Part shown: in pieces, positions 46,124-55,317 of the stretch
Numbering within the stretch: the first letter of the stretch is position 1
Layout: each line of letters begins with the position of its first letter
NCBI RefSeq assembly: GCF_022701195.1
Contig: NZ_CP078089.1
Coordinates: 434,001 to 498,000, forward strand
Source: Allobaculum mucilyticum
GTDB lineage: Bacteria; Bacillota_I; Bacilli_A; Erysipelotrichales; Erysipelotrichaceae
Reading direction: 5' to 3'
DNA length: 64,000 nucleotides
Program-made: the position numbers and the translations under genes
The notes under the pieces: generated by a model
The model's database searches: none
What the model saw: the letters and a program-made list of their open reading frames with translations, nothing else
Told to the model about the DNA's origin: nothing

Positions 46124-46286
46124 GGCTTAATGCACTGTTTTCAGTCGCACTGTTTATTTCTCATCATTTTAACGGAACTCTGTTTTGTTGAAATGAGAAA
46201 CAGGCATAAACAGAAGAAGTGTACGAATCCAAATCATTTATTGACAGATGTTCAAAATCAGCAAACGGCAATTCTGTCTTGTAAGA

Positions 46287-46321
46287 CAAAAGAAAAACTC
46301 TGCCGCAGATGCGGCAGAGTT
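46287..46321 (-). terminator. PTS operon terminator
   Basis: 12-bp perfect stem AACTCTGCCGCA / TGCGGCAGAGTT followed by TTTCTTTTG. Confidence 0.9.
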
Positions 46322-46334
46322 CAGAGTGCTTATC

Positions 46335-47282
46335 TTAGAAAACAAATGCAGTAGCTTCAACACCAGCAGCTGCAAGAGCAGCGTCTTTAGATGTGTACCA
46401 AGGTACAGGAATCAGAGGAGTATAGCCGGATCCGAGGATACCGAAGATACCAGCGACGATACCGATAGCAAGGAGCAGAAGGATACATTTGATTGGTGTC
46501 CATCCTTTTTTGAGGAGGAAGTACATCAGGAGAGTGAGCAGCAGAGGAATCAGGCAAGGCAGGATTGCGTTCAGGTAGTCCTGGAGGACAACTGGGTTTT
46601 CACCGTTTGCAAATACGATACCAGTGGTGGTTCCGCCGCCATAGTTAGCAGTAAGAGCACCTACTACGAATACACCAAGGATAGAAGCAGCGCGTGTGAA
46701 TTCTTTAGCGTTAGCTGTCATCATCTTAACTGCATCAAGACCAAGGTTGTAAGACCAGTACATCAGCACGTAACGGAGAATCATTTCGATACCGAAAGCG
46801 ATTACGAAGTACAGGATTGGACCCATCATGGATCCGTTGATTGCCATACCGCAAGTCATACCAGCGATAATAGGAATCAGTGTGAACCAGAAGAGAGCAT
46901 CACCGATACCGCCCATAGGAGCAGCAGTGGAGATACGTACAGCACGGATTGTCTGAATATCCATTTTGTTCTGTTCCATGGAGAGAACGAGACCCATAAC
47001 GAATGTTACGAGGAACGGATGAGTATTCAGGAAGTCAAGGTTCTGAGCCATCGACATGGACAGGTCAGTCTTGTTTGTGTGAACCTTTTTCAGACCAGGG
47101 ATCATCGACCAGAGCCAGCCGATAGCCTGCATACGTTCGTAGTTGAAGCAGATCTGGAGGTTGCAAGAACGCCAGATCATTTTTGTCAGCGTGCCTTTGT
47201 CTACACGTGGTGCAGGAGTCAGGTCTGTGTAATACTGCATATCCTGCAGATTCAGTTCAGACTTGGAAGTATTAGATGCCAT
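46335..47282 (-). CDS. PTS mannose/fructose/sorbose-family transporter subunit IID
   Basis: 315-aa membrane component. MIWRSCNLQICFNYERMQAIGWLWSMIPGLKK, FLNTHPFLVTFVMGLVLSMEQNK and APMGGIGDALFWFTLIPI are IID landmarks; the C-terminal half has hydrophobic segments (LLLTLLMYFLL, ILLLLAIGIVAGIFG). AGGAGG precedes the ATG, which overlaps the IIC gene by 11 bp. It forms the sugar channel with IIC. Last gene of the operon; strong terminator after it. Confidence 0.93.
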   Translation of the reverse strand: MASNTSKSELNLQDMQYYTDLTPAPRVDKGTLTKMIWRSCNLQICFNYERMQAIGWLWSMIPGLKKVHTNKTDLSMSMAQNLDFLNTHPFLVTFVMGLVLSMEQNKMDIQTIRAVRISTAAPMGGIGDALFWFTLIPIIAGMTCGMAINGSMMGPILYFVIAFGIEMILRYVLMYWSYNLGLDAVKMMTANAKEFTRAASILGVFVVGALTANYGGGTTTGIVFANGENPVVLQDYLNAILPCLIPLLLTLLMYFLLKKGWTPIKCILLLLAIGIVAGIFGILGSGYTPLIPVPWYTSKDAALAAAGVEATAFVF

Positions 47283-48066
47283 CAGAGAATCCTCCTAAAC
47301 CAGCGTTAGCAGCTGCTTCTTTGATATTGATCGAAGTGAAGTAGTTGCTGCAAGCGATTCCGATACCGATGAAGGCGATCAGAACGAGAGTTGCAGAAGC
47401 AAGAGCTTCGATGTTTCCAATAACCAGAGCCATGGCGAAGCCAGCCAGGAAGTAGCCCCACATGTCATTGGAAAGCATAATTTTCAGCAGTACGCCGAAT
47501 CCGACAAAACGCATCATTCCGCCGGCTACGCCCAGACCGGACATGAACCAGGAAGCGTTCTCAGACAGAGACTGCATTGCAGGCTGAATGGTTTCACCAC
47601 CGTAGTAAGCTACGATAGCGATAACTGCGAACAGACCGCCGAGGAGGGCAACGTCAGCAGCAATAGCCTGTGTAACACCTTTTGTTTCACCCTTCGAAAC
47701 GGTTTCATCGCACCATGCGTTGAAGGAAGAAGCGATTGTGAACACGATGGTTACAACATAAGTACCGAATACGGAGAAGATAACAGCGGCTCCAAGAGCG
47801 GAATCAACATCCATACCAGTTTTAACAGCGAAGATCATAGCTACGACTTCACCGATAACTACGTTTGCGGGCTGAGCTCCGCCGACAGGCATAGAACCAA
47901 TCATCATCAGTTCGTATGTTCCGCCAAGTACCAGACCGGTGTTTACGTCACCAAGGATTGCACCGATGATCGGGCAGGCACAGATTGGACGGTAAACGAT
48001 TTCGGTCAGAGAAAACTGGTCAATCGCGAACAGGAAAGTTACGATCGCCAATAAAACGACTTGCAT
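47272..48066 (-). CDS. PTS mannose/fructose/sorbose-family transporter subunit IIC
   Basis: 264-aa polytopic membrane protein. ICACPIIGAILGDVNTGLVLGGTYELMMIGSMPVGGAQPANVVIG is the characteristic IIC region; about six to seven hydrophobic helices follow. AAAGGAG lies before the ATG. With IIB and IID it imports and phosphorylates a hexose or amino sugar. Proximity to nagB suggests an amino sugar (GlcN, GlcNAc or GalNAc); this is inference. Confidence 0.93.
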   Translation of the reverse strand: MQVVLLAIVTFLFAIDQFSLTEIVYRPICACPIIGAILGDVNTGLVLGGTYELMMIGSMPVGGAQPANVVIGEVVAMIFAVKTGMDVDSALGAAVIFSVFGTYVVTIVFTIASSFNAWCDETVSKGETKGVTQAIAADVALLGGLFAVIAIVAYYGGETIQPAMQSLSENASWFMSGLGVAGGMMRFVGFGVLLKIMLSNDMWGYFLAGFAMALVIGNIEALASATLVLIAFIGIGIACSNYFTSINIKEAAANAGLGGFSDGI

Positions 48067-48102
48067 AATTTTTCTCCTTTGTTCTGCTTGTTTTAATACT
48101 TT

Positions 48103-48579
48103 TTAGCTAAAGAGTTTGGATACGTCTTCTTTAGCCGTGTTTGGTGTGCGCTGAATTTCGAGTGTAACTCCGAGATCCTGCAGCTTTTTGAATGTAGCGA
48201 CGTCATCATCGTCAACAGCAACGCTGGTAGCAACCTGACGTTTGCCCTCGTGCATGTGCATGTTACCAATGTTAAGTACTTTGATTGGCACGCCGCCTTC
48301 GACGAGTCTGAGAGCATCCTGAGGTGTCTCAAGGATCAGGAAAATCTTCTGAGCCGGGCTGGCTTTGTCGATAACTTTGATCGTCTTGTCGATATCAAAG
48401 TAACGAGTCTGCGCATAAGCAGGAGCCGCCATGTTCATAAGGCCCTGACGGAACTGGTCTTTTGCAACTGCGTCGTTAGCAACGAGAAGCAGGTTAGCGC
48501 CGACCACTCCGGCCCACTGCGTAGCAACCTGTCCGTGGATCAGACGGTTGTCGATACGTGTCGCAACAATGTTTGGCAT
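48103..48579 (-). CDS. PTS mannose/fructose/sorbose-family transporter subunit IIB
   Basis: 158-aa cytoplasmic phosphocarrier. Phosphorylated His15 lies in TRIDNRLIHGQVATQW; later LILETPQDALRLVEGGVPIKVLNIGNMH is conserved. GAAAGGAG precedes the ATG at 48579. First gene of the IIB-IIC-IID operon. No IIA domain is fused to it and no IIA gene is present in the window, so the partner must be encoded elsewhere. Confidence 0.93.
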   Translation of the reverse strand: MPNIVATRIDNRLIHGQVATQWAGVVGANLLLVANDAVAKDQFRQGLMNMAAPAYAQTRYFDIDKTIKVIDKASPAQKIFLILETPQDALRLVEGGVPIKVLNIGNMHMHEGKRQVATSVAVDDDDVATFKKLQDLGVTLEIQRTPNTAKEDVSKLFS

Positions 48580-48635
48580 TCTATTTCTCTCCTTTCTATC
48601 AAGCTATGCTTAATGTAAGCACTCTCTTGTCTACG

Positions 48636-48641
48636 ATTATA
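48636..48641 (-). promoter_or_regulatory. -10 element (TATAAT) of the PTS operon
   Basis: Minus-strand TATAAT 57 bp before the IIB start, no consensus -35, so an activator may be needed. No sigma-54 -24/-12 pair with correct spacing was found. Confidence 0.5.
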
Positions 48642-49035
48642 AACAATACCATCCCATCCTATTTACACAAATTGGATCAGTTTTTAGATTTTTTAATGCC
48701 AAAAATCAAAACTCAGAACAAATTGACTAAATAAAGTGTTAATTACCGTACTGTTTATTGATAATCGCAGACAGATCTGTCACCTGATAATTCCAGGCGG
48801 AGCAGATTTCTTTTATTCTCCCCAGGACCTAGACAGCAAATCTGTCAATCAACAATCTGAATGATTGAATTAATCAACATTTTTGTACAGATCACACAGC
48901 CTCCAGAGATTCTTGGATTCTGCGTCGGGACAAGAATTACATGTTCAATTATCTACGAAAGCTGACAAATTAACAAATATTTTCCGAAAGTTTATGTGAC
49001 GCACTTCCCTTAATTTCGATTTTGAGGGCCTGTAA

Positions 49036-49049
49036 GGAAGCGCTTTCGT
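49036..49049. promoter_or_regulatory. cre-like site
   Basis: GGAAGCGCTTTCGT, palindromic around GCGC, close to the CcpA consensus. Confidence 0.5.
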
Positions 49050-49426
49050 CAAAGTGTCCGGTTACATCAGGGAAGTTTACCGCTTTCTTTTTCAGTCCTG
49101 GATCCTGCTTCAGACGCTTTTAAACACGTACATCTGTCCCGTATTTCCAAATCCCGAAATCATCCCATAATTAGACGATATTCCCATTCGCATAATGCCT
49201 TCGATTTTTCTGCAATCGCAATGATGCTTTACCTATACGGAATTGCGGGCAGATGAATTGATCGGGCTCCTCCTGGTCAAGTATAGTCAGACAATCCTTT
49301 TATCTTTCTTTTCCGGTTTAATCAGACTGTTTTTAGCGTCGGTAAGTATGAAATATACTTGATGCCCCTTTTGCTTCCTGCGTCAATCAGAAATATTGCG
49401 AAACCCAGTTTAACCCGTTTGAGGCT

Positions 49427-49440
49427 TAAAAGCGCTTTCC
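49427..49440. promoter_or_regulatory. cre-like site
   Basis: TAAAAGCGCTTTCC; same core AAGCGCTTTC as the site at 49036. Confidence 0.5.
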
Positions 49441-50317
49441 TGAATTTTTTTTTCGTGACAGCACGATGAAGTCCATAATCCATCTACAATCGTTCATGAC
49501 TTTTGAACGATTTTTTCTGCTTTTCTCATAGATCGAATCCTGTATTTTCCTGTCCGGATTGAGAGCACCAGAGAATTTTCAGATCCGCCATTGAACAGTT
49601 CTGAAGCCAGCAGCGGCTCATCGCAGCTGAGTTATGAAGATGAACTGAACTCGAAGCTGGTCTTTTCGGTTTTCTGTCCTGGTCTTCTTCAATGCTGCCT
49701 CTGGTAAATGTTCTGTACAGAATGATCTATACCGGAAGTTCTCTCTCAGCTGTCTGCGGCTTAACTGGACCAGTAATCTTCCACTGGAGACATCCCCGAT
49801 CTGACCTATTTTTCGATCTGCAGACATTTATATCCATCCTCTCACTCAGCAGCGGCATCGCCCAGACAGCCAGAATCTGCATCAATAATCCAGGTGCAGG
49901 CTCATTTTTCCGATTTGTCAGCAGTTTTTCAGCAGAGAATGCATCAAAAAACTGTCTTCAGCGGCTAATTTTTATACCATATCGTAATGCTATATATATT
50001 TATAATCTAAGGCTCCTATTCCTGCCTGTACTGTTTATCCACAGTCTTTGTATCTGAATCTGATGGTCTCTGTTTTTTCTGAATCTTTACGGTTTCAAAA
50101 GAACTCGTTCTTCGGTTCAGGTAAATTTTCTGTCTTAATATTTCATTATTGACGTGCAGATTTTTACCGGGAGCAAATCTTCAATTTGTCTTTTTTTAAA
50201 GTCTTTTTAAAATCCATACTGAAAAATAACATTTCAAATGTGCAAACCAGAAACACCATAATTCCAAGATAAATCACATTTCAGGATTGGAATCCAATCC
50301 TGTTCGATACGTTTTGT

Positions 50318-50331
50318 TGAAAGCGTTTTAT
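50318..50331. promoter_or_regulatory. cre-like site upstream of the AraC gene promoter
   Basis: TGAAAGCGTTTTAT, about 60 bp before the -35 at 50391. Confidence 0.5.
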
Positions 50332-50390
50332 ATTCTTTCTCAACAAATAACCATTTATGACAAAAAACAACGTAAATTTTCGGGAATATC

Positions 50391-50419
50391 TTTACACTAA
50401 TAAAGGGCATAGATATACT
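50391..50419 (+). promoter_or_regulatory. Sigma-A promoter of the AraC-family gene
   Basis: TTTACA (50391-50396), 17-nt spacer, TATACT (50414-50419); predicted start near 50426, giving a ~90-nt leader. Confidence 0.75.
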
Positions 50420-50429
50420 TTTTTCATAT

Positions 50430-50445
50430 TAGAAAGCGGTTAACA
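50430..50445. promoter_or_regulatory. cre-like site just downstream of the AraC transcription start
   Basis: TAGAAAGCGGTTAACA, an imperfect cre placed where CcpA binding would block transcription. Confidence 0.4.
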
Positions 50446-50516
50446 GACTCAAAATATACAAATCCATTGTTCTTTCTACGTAATATTCTGGGTCTGAACC
50501 AGTGAAATGGTGACCT

Positions 50517-51680
50517 ATGCTCAAACGTACAACTCATTATCAGTTTCAGCCGTACGGGTCCATCCTCTATGACCTGACCGAAGCCAGAAGCCAGCACCCC
50601 GATTACCAGCAGAATCGGATAAGTCTACGCAACAAGACTTTTAACCATGTCTATACGTCCAGCGAACCGTGCTATATCGAATGCAAAAGCGGCATTGTAC
50701 TGATGGCAGTTTCAAAAGATGGGGAGACTTTTGAAAATTTTGTCATCCACCGCATTATCCGCACAGCCCCGGATACTCTGTTCAATTTCATTTCAATCTC
50801 CGATGAAGCGGAAATTGAGATCTACTACAAAAAGTCGGATCTTGAGATCCGTCCAGTCGGACAGGAAATTGTATTCAATCCGATGGTGACCAATCTTCAC
50901 ATTCATGAAATTCTGACGACTTACTACCAGGTCCGTAAGGAAAACTATGTATTCCCTGGTGAAAAGCATCCGTATTACGAAATGGTCTATATCGACCATG
51001 GCTCTATGGAAATGAATGTTGACGGTCAGAATTATTCCCTTTCGAAATATGACCTGATTCTGTACTACCCCGGACAGTTTCATTCCCATTACACGCGAAA
51101 CGATCAGACATGCTCTTATCTGACCGTTATCTTCAAAATGGATGACAACCTTGCAGATTCACTGTGCAACCGCGTCTTCCATACCCGTAAAGACATCTAC
51201 CAGGTTCTCTGCTCCTTTATGAAAGCTGTACAAACCGATGACTACCTCAATCAGGAACTTGCGATCCTGTATCTCAAGGAAGTCATTATCCTTCTGCACC
51301 AGTTCGACCATAAAGAAGAAGCGGATGCCAGCATCAACCCGATGCAGCAGCATTACGAGCACACGCTGCTCAACGAGATTCTGGTCTATATTAACAACAA
51401 CATCTGCTCTTCGTTTACTGTTGAAGATCTCTGTACGAAGTTCTCCGTGTCCCGCTCTTCTCTGCAGAATCTGTTCCGGACCAATCTGCACATCAGTCCG
51501 AAGCAGTACATTTCCAACCTGAAGCTGAACCACGCCAAGCTGCTGATTCAGGAGCACAACCGGACCATCTCGGAAATCAGCGACATGCTCGGATTCACGA
51601 GCATCCACTACTTCTCCAGAAAATTCAAGAAGCAGTACGGCCTGTCTCCGACCGATTATTCCAAATCCATCCACCCTTGA
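50517..51680 (+). CDS. AraC-family transcriptional regulator
   Basis: 387 aa. C-terminal double helix-turn-helix: SFTVEDLCTKFSVSRSSLQNLFRTNLHISPKQYISNLKLNHAKLLI and ISEISDMLGFTSIHYFSRKFKKQYGLSPTDY. The middle (~residues 130-230) has a cupin-like effector domain (HPYYEMVYIDHGSMEMNVDGQNYSLSKYDLILYYPGQFHSHY), and the first ~120 residues form a further domain I do not recognise. A weak GGTGA precedes the ATG. It faces away from the PTS operon across 1.9 kb of regulatory DNA and is the obvious candidate to activate it; proof is lacking. Confidence 0.88.
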   Translation: MLKRTTHYQFQPYGSILYDLTEARSQHPDYQQNRISLRNKTFNHVYTSSEPCYIECKSGIVLMAVSKDGETFENFVIHRIIRTAPDTLFNFISISDEAEIEIYYKKSDLEIRPVGQEIVFNPMVTNLHIHEILTTYYQVRKENYVFPGEKHPYYEMVYIDHGSMEMNVDGQNYSLSKYDLILYYPGQFHSHYTRNDQTCSYLTVIFKMDDNLADSLCNRVFHTRKDIYQVLCSFMKAVQTDDYLNQELAILYLKEVIILLHQFDHKEEADASINPMQQHYEHTLLNEILVYINNNICSSFTVEDLCTKFSVSRSSLQNLFRTNLHISPKQYISNLKLNHAKLLIQEHNRTISEISDMLGFTSIHYFSRKFKKQYGLSPTDYSKSIHP

Positions 51681-51742
51681 TCGATGCTAAAAAAAAGTAC
51701 AGGCAAACTCAGCTGGATTTCTGAGAAATACCTTTACGATAC

Positions 51743-51765
51743 AAGCGAGCCGAAAAGGCTCGCTT
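51743..51765 (+). terminator. Hairpin after the AraC gene
   Basis: Perfect 9-bp stem aagcgagcc / ggctcgctt with gaaaa loop. The downstream sequence is AT-rich but lacks a T-run. Confidence 0.6.
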
Positions 51766-51776
51766 CATAATTTATT

Positions 51777-51828
51777 GGCGCTCTAAATTTTGTTGAGGTT
51801 TTGAAACCTCAACAAAATTTAGAGCGCC
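51777..51828. repeat. 52-bp palindrome made of two ISL3-type ends
   Basis: Two perfect 25-bp arms around TG. Each arm equals the right terminal repeat of the ISL3 element (27552-27576), from GGCGCTCT inwards. No target duplication is seen at its edges. It may be a minimal derivative of that element or a terminator made from it. Confidence 0.9.
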
Positions 51829-51865
51829 CAGATTTGAACGGTTTCTGCATTACTTCATCTAACAT

Positions 51866-51893
51866 AAAAAGGCCCCCTAATGGAGACCTTTTT
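51866..51893. terminator. Bidirectional terminator at the prophage edge
   Basis: AAAAGG-cccCC-taat-GGaga-CCTTTTT hairpin with T/A tails on both sides; lies between the AraC gene and tape measure gene. Confidence 0.6.
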
Positions 51894-51980
51894 ACACGTA
51901 CAAGTTCCGTAGAATTCCTTGTCGTTCTTAGTGACTCCATAATAAGCTAAACTTGATATTTGGTCAATAATAAAACCAAT

Positions 51981-54746
51981 TTACCTTCCTCTCGACAATC
52001 TTTCAAGTTCTTGATCCAGCGGTTTCACCAGCTGTCTGGCAAGCGTTCTTCCATCCATGGAGAGATTGGCTTCCAGGCTTAATGCCAGTACGGCTTGCTT
52101 CATTTCCTGACCAATTCTGGAATAGTCGATTTCCACTACTGGCAATGGTTCAGAAGATCGGCTCATCATGCTGCTTTGCACAGCGGAGTGTATCATTCCC
52201 ATCAGGGAATTGGCTCCAACGATGACTTCTTTACCAGCTTCACCACCTGCCAGCAGTGTTTTGCCATTCATTCCAAACACGCTGGGGCCATCAAGGATCA
52301 TGCCGTTTGGCATGGCTTTAGCGTACCACTCAATACCAATGGATGGAAGACCACCATCAAACCAGTCCAAAGGGTTGATCGATCCGGAAATGCTGAAGTG
52401 CGGAAGTGGAATATGAGGCCAGTGGAATTCGAAATTGAAGAATCCCTTGATGGCGTCAATCGCATGAGAAACGATGTCTCTGGCTCCCTCGATTTTGTCT
52501 TTGATCCAGTTGTAGATATTTCCAAAGACCTCACTAACCTTATTCCAGGCGTCAGAAATGGGGTTGATGATGTGGCCCTTGATGCCGTTCCAGATGGATT
52601 CTGTTTTCTCGCTGACCCAATTCCAGGCATTGGAAGCGGCAGTCTTGATCCCTTCAATTGCTCCAGAAAAGAAGCCGGAGATTCCATCCCAGATGCCCTC
52701 AAAGAAGGATTTGATTCCGTTCCAGGTTTCTTCCCACGTGGTTCCAAACCAGCTGCAGACTACATCCAGCACGTCCTTCATGGTGTTCAGGATATTGTCG
52801 AACCAGTCCTTGATGCCGTTCCAGATTCCTTCGAAGACCTCTTTTACGCCTTGCCAGACCAGATCCCAGTTTCCGGTAAAGAGTCCGGCGAAAACGTCAA
52901 AAAGTCCTGTTAAAACGTTGAGCACAGTTTCCAGAGTAGTTGCGATAAACTGAAAAGCTCCTTCAAACACTGGAGCTAAAAAGGCACAGAAACCATCCCA
53001 GACAGTTTTCAATAATTCCGTGATGTCCTCAAACTGAAAGCCAAGGGCATTCAGCCGATCAACGATTCCCTGAAAAAAGTTCTGGAATGCTTCCACGATA
53101 GAGTTCCAGATCTCTGTGATTTTCGCCCTGAATTCTTCGTTGGTGTTCCAAAGATGGACGAAGGCTGCGACCAGAGCGGCTACTGCCGCCGCTGCGACAA
53201 CCACAGGAGCACTGATTCCACCCAGAGCAGCGATCAGCTTTCCACCCATAGTCTCTGCAGAACCAAAATACGTGATGAGAGCCGATAGACCAGTGCTCAT
53301 CTTTCCAATAGCGTTGAGAACAGGACCAATCGCTGCAGCCAGACCGCCTGCCACAAGAATCATTTCTTTCTGCCCGTCTGAAAGACTGGAGAACCACTCT
53401 GCCAGTTTCTTTGCAGCATTCACCAGTTTTTCGAAGACAGGAGCCAGAGCAGTAAGCAGAGTTTCACCGATCTCTTTTCCCACGATCTTCAGGTTGTTCA
53501 TCGCCGTGGTCAGCTTATCCGGCGCATCCTGGGTTCCTTCAAAAGTATCTGTGACAGTGCCTTTGAAATCGTCCAGGCCACTGGAAAGATCATCTACGCT
53601 GAAACGACCTTCACGGATCGCCTGGGTCATTTCCAAAGCCCCTTTTTTGCCGAAAAGTTCTGTAGCGATCTGCAAAGCTTCCGTCTCGCTGCTGGCGCCT
53701 TTGATTGCTTCCATGGTCTCACCCAGAGATTGAGAGAGTGTCTTGCCCTCAGCAGTGGCATTCTGTTGCGCTTTTTTCAGACCAGCTAAAGCAGAGTCCG
53801 CATTCACACCGTTCTTTTCAAACTGGGCAAGCAAATTCACCGACTCATCGATAGAAAGCCCCATCTCCTTGAAGACGGGGCCATTTTTCTGTACGGAGTT
53901 CATCAGATCATCAACAGAAATACCAGTTGCCTGAGCCTGCGTGGTCAGAAGGCCAAGATAGCCCTGGGCATCTTCTGCACCTAAACCAAAGATCTGAAGG
54001 TTCTTGTTCACAGAGCCGATGGCGCCATTAAGGTCGGTCTCATTGATCTGAGAAAATTGGATAAACTGGGAAGATAACTGTTCCAGGGATTCACCAGTCA
54101 GGCCAAAACGAGTATTGACCTCACCGATGGCTATACCAGCATCTGCAGCAGAAGTGGGAAGAGAACCAAATACGGAGTCCATGCTTTTCTGCAAAGACTC
54201 AGCCGCTTCACCTGTAGCACCCGTTTTGGTGATGATGATGTCGTAACCTTCATCAATTTCGTTGAATGCCGCAACAGAACCGGCAGCCAGTGCAGACACA
54301 CCAGCGGTAACGGGGAGCATGGCAGTTCCGACTTTTTCAGTCTTCTCACCAAACTCGCCCAGCTTCATTCCCATAGCCTGCACACTGCCATTGAAGTTGT
54401 TCTGCTGCGCTTCCAGGTTCTCAAGAGTACGCTGGGTCGTTGCAATCTTGCGTTCCAGCTCGGTGTATTCCGTACCGGTCAGATCTTTACCGGAAGCAAC
54501 GTATTGCTTTTGGGCTTCCTTTAAAAGAGCCAGCTCTTCTTTGGTGGAGCCGATGGATTTGGATAACAGCTGCTGCTTCTGGTTAAGCAAATCGACATTC
54601 TTGGGATCAAGCTTCAGGGCCGCATTTACATTCTTCAAAGAACTCTGAAGTTCTCTGGATTGTTTGATAGGCGCTTTGAGAGCATCCACCAGTTTGGTGG
54701 TCGAACCATTGATCTCAAGGGTGATCCCTTTGATGTTGCCAGCCAT
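51981..54746 (-). CDS. Phage tail tape measure protein
   Basis: 921 aa from the ATG at 54746 (AAAGGAG 8-9 nt upstream). An N-terminal coiled coil (QSRELQSSLKNVNAALKLDPKNVDLLNQKQQLL) precedes the TP901/minor tail domain (VAAFNEIDEGYDIIITKTGATGEAAESLQKSMDSVFGS), hydrophobic stretches, and Trp-rich repeats of ~11-30 residues (FEGIWNGIKDWFDN, FEGIWDGISGFFSG, ESIWNGIKGHI). It would set tail length. Short compared with many tape measures. It is the last phage gene; nothing distal follows before the bacterial terminator. Confidence 0.93.
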   Translation of the reverse strand: MAGNIKGITLEINGSTTKLVDALKAPIKQSRELQSSLKNVNAALKLDPKNVDLLNQKQQLLSKSIGSTKEELALLKEAQKQYVASGKDLTGTEYTELERKIATTQRTLENLEAQQNNFNGSVQAMGMKLGEFGEKTEKVGTAMLPVTAGVSALAAGSVAAFNEIDEGYDIIITKTGATGEAAESLQKSMDSVFGSLPTSAADAGIAIGEVNTRFGLTGESLEQLSSQFIQFSQINETDLNGAIGSVNKNLQIFGLGAEDAQGYLGLLTTQAQATGISVDDLMNSVQKNGPVFKEMGLSIDESVNLLAQFEKNGVNADSALAGLKKAQQNATAEGKTLSQSLGETMEAIKGASSETEALQIATELFGKKGALEMTQAIREGRFSVDDLSSGLDDFKGTVTDTFEGTQDAPDKLTTAMNNLKIVGKEIGETLLTALAPVFEKLVNAAKKLAEWFSSLSDGQKEMILVAGGLAAAIGPVLNAIGKMSTGLSALITYFGSAETMGGKLIAALGGISAPVVVAAAAVAALVAAFVHLWNTNEEFRAKITEIWNSIVEAFQNFFQGIVDRLNALGFQFEDITELLKTVWDGFCAFLAPVFEGAFQFIATTLETVLNVLTGLFDVFAGLFTGNWDLVWQGVKEVFEGIWNGIKDWFDNILNTMKDVLDVVCSWFGTTWEETWNGIKSFFEGIWDGISGFFSGAIEGIKTAASNAWNWVSEKTESIWNGIKGHIINPISDAWNKVSEVFGNIYNWIKDKIEGARDIVSHAIDAIKGFFNFEFHWPHIPLPHFSISGSINPLDWFDGGLPSIGIEWYAKAMPNGMILDGPSVFGMNGKTLLAGGEAGKEVIVGANSLMGMIHSAVQSSMMSRSSEPLPVVEIDYSRIGQEMKQAVLALSLEANLSMDGRTLARQLVKPLDQELERLSRGR

Positions 54747-55017
54747 TATCTCACTCCTTTCTCTTTCAGCTTCCAAAGAGAAGTACGGTCAGGTTCTGTC
54801 TTTTCATACAGGAAGCAATTTCTCAGATATTTTCTGCCGTCCTCTGTCTGCTGCATCCGATAGATGTAGGCGTCTTTTCGATACTGCAGGTACTCTTCAT
54901 AGAGAAGCTGGTCGATTTCATGGAAATTCAGTCCGGTGTATTCCATGACCAGATGTTCATAGAAGGTCTCAATGTCATACGGCTGCCCTTCGCTCTGGAC
55001 AGGATAGAAGGGCAGCT
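54746..55017 (-). CDS. Tail assembly chaperone, -1 frameshift extension (T part)
   Basis: Read in the -1 frame from the slippery site at 55027-55021: KLELPFYPVQSEGQPYDIETFYEHLVMEYTGLNFHEIDQLL and onward to 54746. The internal ATG at 54946 alone would give 66 aa with no good Shine-Dalgarno, so it is best read as the T domain of a G-T fusion. The stop TAA overlaps the tape measure ATG (TAATG). Position just before the tape measure gene is diagnostic. Confidence 0.82.
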
Positions 55018-55317
55018 CTAGTTTTTTGCGTTGGAACTTTCCTGAATGAAGTTGGTATAGCCCTGTAGGAAGGCTGTCAGATCCTGATAGTCAAAGAGCG
55101 CTTCCAGTTCATTCTGTTCGATCATGATACCTTCCTTGTTGCAGTTCAGGATATAGGTCACTCCGGCATAGATCTCAGCAATGTCGGTGGTATTGAGAAC
55201 TGACTGCAGCACGTCCGCATCAGCCTTAGTGGGCTGACGAATGGTCAGCTGTGTGCCATCGGGCATTTCTACTGGCCAGGTGACTTTCTTGACGTTTTTG
55301 AATTTGAAGGACTTCAT
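55018..55317 (-). CDS. Tail assembly chaperone (G part)
   Basis: 99-aa protein (MKSFKFKNVKKVTWPVEMPDGTQLTIRQPTKADADVL) that ends NAKN-TAG. It overlaps the major tail protein stop by 4 bp. Its last codons form the slippery heptamer A-AAA-AAC directly before the stop, so a fraction of ribosomes would continue into the T part. Such G and GT proteins coat the tape measure during tail assembly. Confidence 0.82.
   Translation of the reverse strand: MKSFKFKNVKKVTWPVEMPDGTQLTIRQPTKADADVLQSVLNTTDIAEIYAGVTYILNCNKEGIMIEQNELEALFDYQDLTAFLQGYTNFIQESSNAKN
55021..55027 (-). promoter_or_regulatory. -1 programmed ribosomal frameshift site
   Basis: A AAA AAC in the zero frame, immediately followed by TAG (55020-55018). 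The -1 frame is open for the next 89 codons to 54746. Confidence 0.8.

Larger units (their letters stand above)
48580..50390. other. Long non-coding stretch between PTS operon and AraC gene
   Basis: About 1.8 kb, AT-rich, with stops in all frames apart from unconvincing short readings (for example 49692-50057). It contains the PTS -10 (48636-48641) and cre-like sites at 49036, 49427 and 50318. Phase of any missing genes is unclear; no decayed homologue recognised. Confidence 0.6.

Noticed and set aside
48636-48680. Sigma-54 promoter for the mannose-family PTS
   Set aside because: TGG and TTG elements are present but spacing is one base short and GC at -12 is missing.
49692-50057. 121-aa plus-strand reading in the 1.9-kb gap
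   Set aside because: No Shine-Dalgarno, unusual composition and no domain; likely chance.
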